A stretch of DNA of 64,000 nt from assembly GCA_050013835.1 (NCBI GenBank), contig JBEKEM010000001.1, forward strand, positions 133,945 through 197,944, written 5' to 3'. A model generated the notes under the pieces. It saw only the letters and a program-made list of their open reading frames with translations, ran no database searches and was not told the origin of the DNA. Origin of the DNA: Bog-793 sp050013835 (GTDB taxonomy: Bacteria; Actinomycetota; Acidimicrobiia; Acidimicrobiales; Bog-793). Of this stretch, positions 25,430 through 33,977 are shown piece by piece (the first letter of the stretch is position 1; each line of letters starts with the position of its first letter). A program made the position numbers and the translations under genes.

Positions 25430-26308
25430 ATGGCCGTGACCGACCACCCGATCGAGCGCGGCGGTCACGTCGTCGCGACGATCGGCACCTTCGACGGCGT
25501 CCATCTCGGGCACCGGCGTCTTATCGACGAGACCCGTCGCCAGGCCGCGGCGCGCGGGTTGCGAAGCGTCGCCGTCACCTTCGACCGGCACCCGATGACG
25601 ATCGTGCGCCCGGAGGCGGCACCGCGCCTGCTCACCGGGCTCGATCACAAACTCGAGCTGCTCGCCGCGGCTGGCGTTGACGCCGTCGTGCTCGAGTTCG
25701 ACGCGACTCGCGCCGCCCAGGGCGCCGAGGACTTCGTGAAGGACGTGCTCGTCGGGCACCTCGGCGTGCGCGCCCTCGTCGTCGGTTCGACCTTCCGCTT
25801 CGGCTACCGGCACCGCGGCGACGCGCGCCTGCTCGAGACGATGGGCGCGCGCCTCGGTTTCTCGGTGACGCCGATCGAGCTCGTCACGGACGACGGCGCG
25901 CGCACCGTCATCTCGTCGTCCCTCATCCGCTCCCTCGTCGCCGACACCCGCCTCGACGAGGCGCGCCGCCTGTTGGGGCGGGACCATGAGGTGCGCGGCG
26001 TGGTCGTCGACGGCGCAGCCGGACTTGTCGCGGTCCCAGCCGAGCTCCTCGTCCCACCGCCCGGCGACTACCGCGCGTCCTGGTCGTTCGCGAGGACCAC
26101 CCGCGCCGGGACCGCCCGCGTGCGCGAGACCTCGCCGGACGGTTCGACCGTCGTCGAGCTCGCGCCGAGCGTGATCGACGCGGGCGACGGCGAGCCGGAG
26201 GCGCCGAAGGAGGGCGGGCGCGTAGCCGTGCGGTTCGTCGCGACAGCGGAAGGGCCCGCTGAACCGGGCGATTCGGCCCCGACGGTCGGCTCCCGGGGCC
26301 GTCGGTAG
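25430..26308 (+). CDS. ribF: RibF-like FMN adenylyltransferase, riboflavin kinase domain degenerate
   Basis: The N-terminal half is a normal FAD synthetase nucleotidyltransferase: ATIGTFDGVHLGHRRLI, VTFDRHPMTIVRPE, VVGSTFRFGYRHRGD, and ISSSLIRSLVADTRLDEARRLLGR. The C-terminal riboflavin kinase domain is missing its key parts. After the linker HEVRGVVVDGAAG there is no PTAN motif and no Asn-Pro-Thr-Phe or catalytic Glu region; the remaining 95 residues are Pro/Gly/Glu-rich. It may only adenylate FMN, or the C-terminus may be a relic. 292 residues, ATG 25430, 12 bases after truB. Confidence 0.87.
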   Translation: MAVTDHPIERGGHVVATIGTFDGVHLGHRRLIDETRRQAAARGLRSVAVTFDRHPMTIVRPEAAPRLLTGLDHKLELLAAAGVDAVVLEFDATRAAQGAEDFVKDVLVGHLGVRALVVGSTFRFGYRHRGDARLLETMGARLGFSVTPIELVTDDGARTVISSSLIRSLVADTRLDEARRLLGRDHEVRGVVVDGAAGLVAVPAELLVPPPGDYRASWSFARTTRAGTARVRETSPDGSTVVELAPSVIDAGDGEPEAPKEGGRVAVRFVATAEGPAEPGDSAPTVGSRGRR

Positions 26309-26318
26309 GATCGGCAAC

Positions 26319-26816
26319 GTGGCGACACACCCGATCCGGATCTTCGGCGACCCGGTGCTCCGGCAGCCCACCCGCGAGGTTGACAGGATCGACGACGCCC
26401 TCGTCCAGCTCGCCGAGGACATGCTCGAGACGATGTACGCCGCGCCCGGGGTCGGGCTCGCCGCCCCGCAGATCGGCGTGCAGCGCCGCTTCTTCGTCTA
26501 CGACGTCGGCGACGGGCCCGGCGTCGTCGTCAACCCGCGCATCGTCGAGTCCTCGGGGGAGTGGAACTACCTCGAGGGCTGCCTGTCGGTCCCCGATCTG
26601 CACTGGGAGATCGTCCGCCCCGCGCGCGTCCACCTCATCGGCCTCGGGCTCGACGGCGAGGAGATCGACATCGAGGCGGACGAGCTGCTCGGCCGGTGCT
26701 TCCAGCACGAGGTCGACCATCTCGACGGGATGCTGATCATCGAGCGGCTCGGCCACGGCGACCGCAAGAAGGCCATGCGGGTCCTGCGCGAACGCGCCCT
26801 CGCCAACGGGCGCTAG
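26319..26816 (+). CDS. def: Peptide deformylase
   Basis: Removes the formyl group from new proteins. All three metal and catalytic motifs are present: GVGLAAPQIG, EGCLSVP (Cys ligand) and QHEVDHLDG (HExxH). 165 residues is the usual length. The GTG at 26319 gives the conserved ATHPIRIFGDPVLRQPT start. It is followed directly by fmt, the classical def-fmt pair. Confidence 0.95.
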   Translation: MATHPIRIFGDPVLRQPTREVDRIDDALVQLAEDMLETMYAAPGVGLAAPQIGVQRRFFVYDVGDGPGVVVNPRIVESSGEWNYLEGCLSVPDLHWEIVRPARVHLIGLGLDGEEIDIEADELLGRCFQHEVDHLDGMLIIERLGHGDRKKAMRVLRERALANGR

Positions 26817-26826
26817 GGAGCGCGCC

Positions 26827-27759
26827 CTGCGCCGGATCGTGTTCCTCGGCACGCCGGAGGTGGCGGCGGGGACGCTGCGGGCGCTCACCGAAGCCGGCCA
26901 CGACGTCGCCTTGGTCGTGACGACCCCCGACCGCCGCCGGTCGCGGCGGGCCGAGCCGTCGCCGACGCCGGTGAAGCGGGTCGCCGCGGAGCTCGGCATC
27001 CGGGTCACCGAGGACGTCGGGGATGTCGTCGGTGCCGGCGCCTCGCTCGGGGTCGTCGTCGCCTTCGGCCGGATCATCGCCGCCGATGTGCTGGTGCAGG
27101 TCCCGATGGTGAACCTCCATTTCTCGCTGCTGCCGCGATGGCGCGGGGCGGCGCCTGTCGAGCGGGCGATCCTCGCCGGCGACCCGACGACCGGGGTCTG
27201 CGTGATGGCGGTCGAGAAGGATCTCGACACCGGTCCCGTCTACGCCCGCCGGGAGGTCGGAATCGGCGAGGACGAGACGGCCGGCGAGCTGCGCCGCCGT
27301 CTCGGCGCGCTCGGCACGGCGCTGCTCGTGGAGCTGCTCGGCCGGGAGTCGGGTTTGCCCGAGCCCGTGCCCCAGTCGGGCGAGCCGACCTACGCCGCCA
27401 AGCTCACCCCGGACGAGCTGCGGCTCGACTTCAACCGTTCGGCCGTCGAGTGCGCGCGCCTCGTGCGGGCCGGACGGGCCTGGACGACGTTCCGGGGGCG
27501 GCGTCTCATCATCGTCGCCGCCCGTGCCGTCGCCGGGGGCGCGGCGGCGGCCGGCCCGCCGGGAGTGCTCGAGGGGTCCGCCGTCGTCACGGGCGCTGGC
27601 CTCCTCGAGCTCGTCGGGGTCCAGTCCGAGGGTCGCGGGCCGCTCCCCTTCGGCGCCTGGCGGACAGGCGCGCGACCCTGTGCCGGCGAGGTCCTCGGCG
27701 GCGTCCCCGCACCGGCACGGCGACCGACGGCGCACGGCGGGCCGCGCGCGGGGCGGTAG
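26827..27759 (+). CDS. fmt: Methionyl-tRNA formyltransferase
   Basis: Formylates initiator Met-tRNA. Motifs: RIVFLGTPEVAAGTL, the active-site block LHFSLLPRWRGAAPVERAIL (family SLLPxxRGAAP) and AVEKDLDTGPVYA; a C-terminal RNA-binding domain follows. The conserved first strand RIVFLGTP requires a start before GTG 26839. CTG 26827, 7 bases after GGGAG, is the only codon that fits, giving 310 residues. GTG 26839 would remove Arg-Ile of that strand. It follows def by 10 bases. Confidence 0.93.
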   Translation: MRRIVFLGTPEVAAGTLRALTEAGHDVALVVTTPDRRRSRRAEPSPTPVKRVAAELGIRVTEDVGDVVGAGASLGVVVAFGRIIAADVLVQVPMVNLHFSLLPRWRGAAPVERAILAGDPTTGVCVMAVEKDLDTGPVYARREVGIGEDETAGELRRRLGALGTALLVELLGRESGLPEPVPQSGEPTYAAKLTPDELRLDFNRSAVECARLVRAGRAWTTFRGRRLIIVAARAVAGGAAAAGPPGVLEGSAVVTGAGLLELVGVQSEGRGPLPFGAWRTGARPCAGEVLGGVPAPARRPTAHGGPRAGR

Positions 27760-27769
27760 TGTCCGATTC

Positions 27770-28480
27770 GTGCTCGCACCTGGTGAGTTCCGGATCAATC
27801 CGTCGATCCTCGCGGCCGACTTCGCCGAGCTCGCCGCGGAGATCGGCAAGGTCGCCGCAGTCACCGACTGGTTGCACGTCGACGTGATGGACGGGCACTT
27901 CGTCCCGAACCTCACGATCGGGCCGCCCGTCGTCGCCTCGCTGCGCCGCCACTCCACCGCCTTCTTCGACTGCCACCTGATGGTGACGAACCCGGACGAC
28001 TTCCTGGAGGAGTTCGCCCAGGCGGGCGCCAACCACGTCACCGTCCACGCCGAGATCGGCGACACGACCGGCCACCTGCAGGCGATCCGCGAGCTCGGCC
28101 TCTCTGTCGGGCTCGCCCTCAACCCGGACACGCCGCTCGAGGTCGCGGAGCCGTTCCTCGACAAGATCGACCTTCTACTGCTCATGACGGTCTTTCCGGG
28201 GTTCGGCGGCCAGGAGTTCATCGCCGACGTCGTTCCGAAGATCGAGGCGGCCAGTGCCGTGATCGGGGCGAGGGGTCTCCCGGTCTCGATCGAAGTCGAC
28301 GGGGGCATCGATGCCGAGACCGCGGCGGTGACGGCGGCCGCGGGCGCGCGCGTCTTCGTCGCCGGCGAGGCGATCTTCAGTGACCCGCGACCCGCCGTCG
28401 TTGTCGAGGAGTTGCAGCGCGCCGTCGCGGCGACGCTCGCCGGCGCCGGGGCGGGCCGGACCAACCGGGGGGGTTCGTGA
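27770..28480 (+). CDS. rpe: Ribulose-phosphate 3-epimerase
   Basis: Interconverts ribulose-5-P and xylulose-5-P in the pentose phosphate pathway. Motifs: INPSILAADFAEL, LHVDVMDGHFVPNLTIGP, FDCHLMVTNPDDF, LLLMTVFPGFGGQEFI and SIEVDGGIDAETA. The 236-residue length is normal. The GTG at 27770 is the start that fits the conserved N-terminus, with a weak ribosome site. Its stop overlaps hisG. Confidence 0.94.
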   Translation: MLAPGEFRINPSILAADFAELAAEIGKVAAVTDWLHVDVMDGHFVPNLTIGPPVVASLRRHSTAFFDCHLMVTNPDDFLEEFAQAGANHVTVHAEIGDTTGHLQAIRELGLSVGLALNPDTPLEVAEPFLDKIDLLLLMTVFPGFGGQEFIADVVPKIEAASAVIGARGLPVSIEVDGGIDAETAAVTAAAGARVFVAGEAIFSDPRPAVVVEELQRAVAATLAGAGAGRTNRGGS

Positions 28481-29355
28481 TGCTCCGACTCGTCGTGCCC
28501 AAGGGAAGCCTCGAGCGCCAGACCTTCGAACTGTTCGCCGCGGCGGACCTGAGGATCGACCGCAGCTCGGAGGTCGACTACCGGGGGATGATCGACGACG
28601 CCCGCATCGACGAGGTGCGGGTGATGCGCCCTCAGGAGATCCCCGTCTATGTGGCCGACGGCATGTTCGACCTCGGCATCACGGGGAGGGACTGGATCGA
28701 GGAGACGGGGGCCGTCGTCGAGACACTCGGTGAGCTCGCCTACTCCAAGACGACCGAACGGCCGGTCCAGATCGTGCTCGCCGTGCACGGGTCGTCGGGG
28801 GCGGACCGGGTCGAGGACCTGCCGGCGGGAACGCGGGTCTCGACCGAGTACCCGCGGCTCACCGAGCGGTTCTTCGCTGCCCACGGGGTACGGGCGGACA
28901 TCCGGATCTCGTACGGGGCGACGGAGGCGAAGATCCCCGAGATCGCCGACGCCGTCGTCGAGATCACCGAGACCGGCCGGGCCCTCGGGGCCGCCGGGCT
29001 GAAGGTGATCGGTGTCGTGCTCGAGTCGACGACCGCCCTCATTGCCAATCCTGCCGCGGCTGCGGACCCCGACAAGGCGCACGCGATGGGCCAGATCCTC
29101 ACGCTGCTGCAGGGCGCGCTCGACGCCCGCAGCCACGTGCTCGTGAAGCTCAACGTCGCCGAGGCCGACCTCGAGTCGGTGATCGCCGTGCTGCCGTCAC
29201 TCAAGTCGCCGACCGTGTCGAAGCTGTTCGGGGAGGGCGGTTACGCGATCGAGACCGTCGTGCCGAAGTTGGCGATCAACGTGCTCATTCCGGAACTGAA
29301 GGACCGGGGCGCGACCGACATTCTCGAGTTGCCGCTCGCCAAGATCGTCCATTGA
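28477..29355 (+). CDS. hisG: ATP phosphoribosyltransferase, long form (HisG)
   Basis: First step of histidine synthesis. Motifs: LVVPKGSLERQTFELF, DLGITGRDWIEE, TEYPRLTERFFAAHG and SYGATEAKIPEIADAVVEI. The C-terminal ACT-like regulatory domain (VLVKLNVAEADLESVIAVLP, TVSKLFGEGGYAIETVVPK) marks the long form that needs no HisZ and is feedback-inhibited by histidine. 292 residues. GTG 28477 overlaps the rpe stop (GTGATG); ATG 28480 is the alternative. It is separated from other his genes. Confidence 0.94.
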   Translation: MMLRLVVPKGSLERQTFELFAAADLRIDRSSEVDYRGMIDDARIDEVRVMRPQEIPVYVADGMFDLGITGRDWIEETGAVVETLGELAYSKTTERPVQIVLAVHGSSGADRVEDLPAGTRVSTEYPRLTERFFAAHGVRADIRISYGATEAKIPEIADAVVEITETGRALGAAGLKVIGVVLESTTALIANPAAAADPDKAHAMGQILTLLQGALDARSHVLVKLNVAEADLESVIAVLPSLKSPTVSKLFGEGGYAIETVVPKLAINVLIPELKDRGATDILELPLAKIVH

Positions 29356-29591
29356 CCCGGCGCGCGCGCGACCCTTGGGGCTCGCTCACCTCGGCCCATG
29401 GGGGCGCGGTCGTCGAGTTCGACACCGACTCCGGGCTGGGGGCCGTCGTCGACACCGACGGCCGCCGCTACCCGTTCCACTGCACCTCGATCGCCGACGG
29501 CACGCGCGCGATCGAGGTCGGCAAGGCGGTGCGCTTCACGGTCGCCGCCGGCGCCGCCGGCCGGCTCGAGGCACGGGATCTGACCGCTTAG
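29352..29591 (+). CDS. Cold-shock-like (CSD) small protein
   Basis: A 79-residue protein that looks like a cold-shock OB fold: GAVVEFDTDSGLGAVVDTDG, then YPFHCTSIADGTRAIEVGKAV, ending in VRFTVAAGAAGRLEARDL. It lacks the usual RNP1 aromatic pattern KGFGFI, so RNA binding is uncertain. The TTG at 29352 overlaps the hisG stop (TTGA), so it is probably coupled to hisG. Last gene of the rimP operon run. Confidence 0.75.
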   Translation: MTRRARDPWGSLTSAHGGAVVEFDTDSGLGAVVDTDGRRYPFHCTSIADGTRAIEVGKAVRFTVAAGAAGRLEARDLTA

Positions 29592-29636
29592 GCGGAAGCT
29601 ATGTCCACGCAGCTGGCCGAAGCTCACCCTGAGCAT

Positions 29637-29990
29637 CGAGTTCGGCGTCTCGGCCTGCCTGAGCTAATCGGCCCGCAATGGAGGTCGCGCGACGTGGCGC
29701 TCGGCCTGGTCTGTGCCCAGGTGCTCGGCCCTCGCCAAAGGCTGCCCGCACGACATGGTGGTCGGACACGACGCTCGCTGCGGGCCTCTCCCTCGGCGGG
29801 CTGCGCACCGACTCGTGCGACGCGGCGCTGGACTTCCTCTCCGCAGAAAAGGACGGGGTCGAGGCGGCGCTCTTGACCGTCGCCCCCTCGCCGGGCACCG
29901 AGGTGACGTTCGACCACCTCGCCGAGCCGACCGAGACGCAGCGCAAGGCGTTCGAGCTGATCGACGTCCCGATCCCGCTCCGTCTCAGTC
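29637..29990 (+). pseudogene. Transposase remnant (IS1634-like)
   Basis: Two frames carry pieces of one transposase. One has RLGLPELIGPQWRSRDVALG and VCAQVLG; the other, from about 29744, has TTWWSDTTLAAGLSLGG, AALDFLSAEKDGVEAAL and, after a deletion, FDHLAEPTETQRKAFELI. The first matches the usual RARDLVLAL..ARV..P.SKLATxRWWxDTTLA order of IS1634-type transposases, and the end resembles their last residues. The DDE core is deleted and a frame change is needed. No terminal repeats were found. Confidence 0.55.
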
Positions 29991-30069
29991 CGTCAGCAAA
30001 TGGACCGCCGTCTCCAGCAAACTCCCAGCTCACCGGGGACAAGAGCCACCTCATGAACGTAACTTCCGC

Positions 30070-30519
30070 TTAGGCGGGGGGCGCTTCCCCCGTCGCGCCG
30101 CTCGTGTCGGCCTTGGGGGCGCCGTCGGCGCCCGGCGCGGGCGGCTTGGCGGAGAGCTCGACGAAGGCCAGCCGGACCTGTGCCAGCGCCCCCTCCAGGG
30201 TCGGCGCCGACTCGCCGAGACGGCCGGAGAGGGTGTCGACCACCGCTCCGAGGGCGTCGATGGCGAGCTTGGCCTTGGCGAGTGCCGGCGGGCGCTGCGT
30301 GAGGTAGAGGGCGGCGAGCTGGAACAGTCCGAAGCAGTGGTTGGCGACGATGTCCTCGGCCGGCGCGGCGGCGAGCTCGCGCTCGAGCGCCTCCCGCTCG
30401 GCGGCGAGCTGCTCCTCGGTCATCGGGTCGGGAGTGGCCGTCCCGGCTCCCGGCGGGCCCGCGGCGGGCGGCGCATCGGGTACCCCGTGCTCGCCCTCCG
30501 GTGTCCACAAACTGGGCAT
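30070..30519 (-). CDS. DUF1844 family protein
   Basis: A 149-residue protein with an Ala/Pro-rich N-terminal tail and the conserved helical core LFQLAALYLTQRPPALAKAKLAIDALGAVVDTL. The family is widespread in actinobacteria and often sits divergent from infC, as here. The C-terminus is Ala/Gly/Pro-rich. Function unknown. The gene's end abuts the transposase relic. Confidence 0.82.
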   Translation of the reverse strand: MPSLWTPEGEHGVPDAPPAAGPPGAGTATPDPMTEEQLAAEREALERELAAAPAEDIVANHCFGLFQLAALYLTQRPPALAKAKLAIDALGAVVDTLSGRLGESAPTLEGALAQVRLAFVELSAKPPAPGADGAPKADTSGATGEAPPA

Positions 30520-30707
30520 GCTGCTAGCCTACGGGCAAACAAGCGGGAAAGCGGGGCTGCACGACGTGCGACTCCCACCCGATCACCGTCGAGGATCCCG
30601 TCCCGGCGAGTGCATCGGGTCGTCGGTGTTCGCGCCGGTCGGCGTCGCAGTCCCTCTTGCCGGGTTCTCCGCCGGGGGTCCCGGTCTGATGAGAGGAGTG
30701 ATGCCCG

Positions 30708-31334
30708 ATCTCGACAGTCCCCACCGTCAACGAGCCGCGAATGAACGAACGTATTCGCGCCCGCGAAGTTCGCCTCGTGGATCCGGAAGGACAGCAACTC
30801 GGCATCAAGCTGTTGCCCGAGGCGCTGTCGATCGCACGGCAGATGGATCTCGATCTCGTTGAGGTGGCGCCGCTCGCCGATCCTCCCGTCTGCCGGATCA
30901 TGGATTACGGGAAGTTCAAGTTCGACGAGGCGCAGCGGGCGAAGGAATCTCGCCGCCGCGCGACGAACGTCGGGATCAAAGAGATGAAGTACCGCCCGAA
31001 GATCGGCCAGGGCGACTTCGACACCAAGACCCGTCAGGTGGCGAAGTTCCTGACCGATGGGCACAAGGTCAAGATCACGATCATGTTTCGCGGCCGGGAG
31101 GTGTTCCACCCCGAGCTCGGCAAGAAGATCCTCGACCGCATCGCCGAGTTCACCGAGGGGAATGCCAAGATCGAGTCCGAGCCCCGCCTCGACGGGCGGA
31201 ACATGGTGATGGTGCTGGCACCGGACAAGCGGGCCCGCCAGAGCCAGGCGGCCCGTTCGGCGGCGGCCCCGGCCGAGCAGGCGGCCCCGGCCGAGCAGGC
31301 GGCCCCGGCCGAGCCGGCGGCGGCCGAGGGATAA
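30708..31334 (+). CDS. infC: Translation initiation factor IF-3
   Basis: Prevents premature subunit joining and checks the start codon. Conserved blocks: NERIRAREVRLV, LDLVEVAPLADPPVCRIMDYGKF, then the C-terminal domain with MKYRPKIGQGDFDTKTRQV and VKITIMFRGREVFHPELG. The start is probably ATC 30708: GAGGAG lies 9 bases upstream and the extra residues include the common EPR before NERIR. ATG 30741 has no ribosome site. Non-AUG infC starts are a known feedback device. An Ala/Pro/Glu repeat (31263-31316) forms the tail. The 5' leader runs from about 30520. Confidence 0.93.
   Translation: MSTVPTVNEPRMNERIRAREVRLVDPEGQQLGIKLLPEALSIARQMDLDLVEVAPLADPPVCRIMDYGKFKFDEAQRAKESRRRATNVGIKEMKYRPKIGQGDFDTKTRQVAKFLTDGHKVKITIMFRGREVFHPELGKKILDRIAEFTEGNAKIESEPRLDGRNMVMVLAPDKRARQSQAARSAAAPAEQAAPAEQAAPAEPAAAEG
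31263..31316 (+). repeat. Three 18-bp tandem repeats in the infC 3' end
   Basis: Three copies of an 18-base unit encoding Ala-Ala-Pro-Ala-Glu-Gln/Pro (31263-31280, 31281-31298, 31299-31316). The last differs in its final codon. They encode a flexible, non-conserved tail and could change in number. Confidence 0.8.
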
Positions 31335-31389
31335 GGCGGACCGGCCGGACGTCGATCCGACCGGAGAATCGCAAACGACGAGGTTGATC

Positions 31390-31584
31390 ATGCCGAAGAT
31401 GAAAACGGACAGAGGTGCCGCCGCCCGGTTCAAGGTGACGGGCACGGGCAAGTTGATGCGGCGCAAGCCCTTCAAGTCGCACCTGCTCGAGAAGAAGTCG
31501 TCGGTGCGCACGCGCCGGCTCGGCCGCGAGGCCGAGGTTGCGCCCGCCGACCGGCGCAGCGTCCGCCGGATCCTCGGGATCTGA
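31390..31584 (+). CDS. rpmI: 50S ribosomal protein L35
   Basis: A 64-residue ribosomal protein with the family's PKMKTDRGAAARFKVTGTGK start and RRKPFKSHLLEKKS middle. ATG 31390 follows infC by 55 bases and has a GACGAGG upstream. Standard infC-rpmI-rplT order. Confidence 0.95.
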   Translation: MPKMKTDRGAAARFKVTGTGKLMRRKPFKSHLLEKKSSVRTRRLGREAEVAPADRRSVRRILGI

Positions 31585-31653
31585 TCCGACCGGCCGCCCG
31601 CCGCACCCGTTCGGGCGCGGCGCGCGGTGGGAGTTCTCACCGAAAGGAGCATC

Positions 31654-32055
31654 ATGGCGAGGGTCAAGCGCGCCGTCCATGCCAAAAAGAGCCACCGCAC
31701 GGTCCTTGGACGGGCCGAGGGCTACTACGGGAACAAGTCCCGGTCGTTCCGCGCGGCCAACGAGCAGGTCATGCACTCGCTGCAGTACGCCTACCGTGAC
31801 CGCCGCGCCCGCAAGGGGGAGTTCCGGAGGCTCTGGATCCAGCGGATCAACGCTGCCGCGCGGGCCGAGGGGATGAGCTACAGCCGACTCATCGCCGGGC
31901 TGCACCGCGCCGAGGTCGAGATCGACCGCAAGGTCCTCGCCGACATCGCCGTGCGCGACAGCGCCACCTTCGCATCCCTCGTGGACATCGCCCGGCGCTC
32001 GCTCGACGCCGCTCCCGGGGCCGCCAAGGCTGACGCCAGCGAGGCCGCCTCCTGA
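31654..32055 (+). CDS. rplT: 50S ribosomal protein L20
   Basis: Needed for early 50S assembly. Starts ARVKRAVHAKKSHRTVL, with GYYGNKSRSFRAANEQV and DRRARKGEFRRLWIQRINAAAR, then the C-terminal GLHRAEVEIDRKVLADIAV. It is 133 residues, with an extra Ala-rich tail of about 15 residues. ATG 31654 has GAAAGGAG upstream, which rules out the earlier open frame. Confidence 0.95.
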   Translation: MARVKRAVHAKKSHRTVLGRAEGYYGNKSRSFRAANEQVMHSLQYAYRDRRARKGEFRRLWIQRINAAARAEGMSYSRLIAGLHRAEVEIDRKVLADIAVRDSATFASLVDIARRSLDAAPGAAKADASEAAS

Positions 32056-32882
32056 GCGAGGGGCTCCTCGGCGGCCGCCACGCGCGGGTGCAGCGGCTGC
32101 GCCGCCTCACCCGCCAGCGCAGCGTGCGACGCCGGGATGGCGCCTTCGTCGCCGAGGGCCCGAAACTCGTCGCCGCCGCCCTTGACGCCGGCGCGGCGAT
32201 CGAGGCCGTCTACCACGCGCCAGAGGCGCGGACCGTCCCCGGCGTCGCCGCGGTACTCGACCGGGCCCTGGCCGCGGGGGTCCGGGTCTTCGGGCTCGCC
32301 GGTGGGGTGATCGAGCGTGTCAGCGACACGACGACGCCGCAGCCGGTCCTCGCCGTCGTCGCCACCGTCGATGTCGGCCTCGAAGAGGTGCTCGCCGCGC
32401 CGATGCTCTTCGTCCTCGTCGACGTGCGCGATCCGGGCAACCTGGGGGCGATCCTGCGTGTCGCCGGTGGGTCCGGAGCGGGAGGCGTCGTCTGCTGCGA
32501 GGGGACCGCCGACGTGTACAACCCCAAGACCGTGCGGGCCTCGGCCGGGACGCTGTTCACGGTGCCGATCGTCCAGGCGATCCCGCCCGAGGTGGCACTT
32601 GTGAGGATCGGCGCGGCGGGGTACCGGCGAACCGGCACGGCGGCGCGGGGTGGCGTGGACTACCGGCACGCGCATCTCGGGGACAAGGTCGCCCTCGTGC
32701 TCGGCAATGAGGCGCGGGGGCTCGGTGACGCGCTCGCGGGTTTGTTAGACGAGGTCGTGACGATCCCGATGGCCGGGTCGACCGAGTCGCTCAACGTCGC
32801 GACGGCGGCCGCCGTCCTCGCCTTCGGACTCGCCCGACAATCTCAGCAACCCCCGGGCGGGTCCTACGATGAGCGGACATGA
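32052..32882 (+). CDS. SpoU/TrmH-family RNA 2'-O-methyltransferase
   Basis: Adds a methyl group from SAM to a ribose in rRNA or tRNA. An N-terminal RNA-binding domain (RLTRQRSVRRRDGAFVAEGPKLVAAAL) precedes the SPOUT knot with LVDVRDPGNLGAILRVA, LVLGNEARGLGDAL and IPMAGSTESLNVATAAAVLAF. The family usually begins with an NPRV-x-x-LRRL-like segment; here HARVQRLRRL is in frame only if translation starts at CTG 32052 (CTGA overlap with rplT, GAGG 7 bases before). GTG 32088 has no ribosome site. Exact RNA target unknown. 276 residues. Confidence 0.88.
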   Translation: MSEGLLGGRHARVQRLRRLTRQRSVRRRDGAFVAEGPKLVAAALDAGAAIEAVYHAPEARTVPGVAAVLDRALAAGVRVFGLAGGVIERVSDTTTPQPVLAVVATVDVGLEEVLAAPMLFVLVDVRDPGNLGAILRVAGGSGAGGVVCCEGTADVYNPKTVRASAGTLFTVPIVQAIPPEVALVRIGAAGYRRTGTAARGGVDYRHAHLGDKVALVLGNEARGLGDALAGLLDEVVTIPMAGSTESLNVATAAAVLAFGLARQSQQPPGGSYDERT

Positions 32883-33958
32883 ACCGCAAGAGAGCCGCCG
32901 CCGAGGACGGTTCCCCGGGCCCGTTGGGCGATGACGCCCTCGCCGCGCTCGTGGCCGACGCCGTCGCGCGCATCGGGTCGGCTCGGGACCTCGCGGCCCT
33001 CGACGCCCTCGAGGGCGAGTTCACGGGCCGTCGCGCGGCGCTCACCCTTTGGAAGCGCGAGCTCGGCGGGCTCGACGAGTCCGAACGGCGTCGGCTCGGC
33101 GAGGCGCTGAACGGGGTCCGCCGCCAGGTCGACGCGGCCGTCGCCGCCCGGCTCGCCGCTCTGGCGGACACGACGCGGGCGCAGGTCCTTGCTGAGGACC
33201 GGCTCGATCTCACCGAGGTGCTCGCCTCCCCGGGGCCGGGTCATCTCCATCTGGTCACACGGATGCGCGAGGAGCTCGAGGACATCTTCCTCGGCATGGG
33301 CTACGAGATCGCCGAGGGTCCCGAGGTCGAAACCGACTGGTACAACTTCACGGCGCTCAACATGCCGCCCGACCACCCGGCTCGCAGCGGGCAGGACAGC
33401 TTCTACCTCGACCTCGGCGACGGCGAAAGCGTGCTACTGCGCACCCATACCTCGCCCGTGCAGATCCACCTGCTCGAGCGGGGCGAGCTCCCCATCTACG
33501 CCGTCATGCCGGGCCTCGTCTACCGCCGGGACACCCCGGACGCCTCGCACCTGCCGGTCTTCCACCAGATCGAAGGGCTTGTCGTCGATGCCGGCGTCAC
33601 CTTCGGCGATCTCGCCGGGACGGTCGGCACCTTCACGAAGGCGATCTTCGGGACAGACGTGCGGGCGCGACTGCGCCCGGGGTACTTCCCGTTCACCGAG
33701 CCGTCGGCGGAGTTCGACATCTCCTGCACGATCTGCGGCGGGGCGGGCTGCCGGACCTGCTCGGGGGTCGGCTGGATCGAACTCGGTGGCTGCGGGATGG
33801 TCCACCCGGCGGTGCTCGAGTCGACCGGCGTCGATCCCGAGAGGTGGTCGGGCTTCGCCTTCGGCTTCGGCATCGACCGCGTCGCCATCATGCGCCACGG
33901 CATCGAGGACCTGCGCAGCCTGGTCGATAACGACGTGCGCTTCCTCACCAGGTTTTGA
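32879..33958 (+). CDS. pheS: Phenylalanyl-tRNA synthetase alpha subunit
   Basis: Catalytic subunit of PheRS. After an N-terminal coiled coil come the class II motifs: GPEVETDWYNFTALNMPPDH, LLRTHTSPVQIHLL, GLVYRRDTPDASHLPVFHQI, FPFTEPSAEFDISC and FGFGIDRVAIM. A CxxC-x-CxxC set (CTICGGAGCRTC) may bind zinc. 359 residues. ATG 32879 overlaps the methyltransferase stop (ATGA). Confidence 0.96.
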   Translation: MNRKRAAAEDGSPGPLGDDALAALVADAVARIGSARDLAALDALEGEFTGRRAALTLWKRELGGLDESERRRLGEALNGVRRQVDAAVAARLAALADTTRAQVLAEDRLDLTEVLASPGPGHLHLVTRMREELEDIFLGMGYEIAEGPEVETDWYNFTALNMPPDHPARSGQDSFYLDLGDGESVLLRTHTSPVQIHLLERGELPIYAVMPGLVYRRDTPDASHLPVFHQIEGLVVDAGVTFGDLAGTVGTFTKAIFGTDVRARLRPGYFPFTEPSAEFDISCTICGGAGCRTCSGVGWIELGGCGMVHPAVLESTGVDPERWSGFAFGFGIDRVAIMRHGIEDLRSLVDNDVRFLTRF

Positions 33959-33977
33959 GGATCGACAAGGGAGGGCC

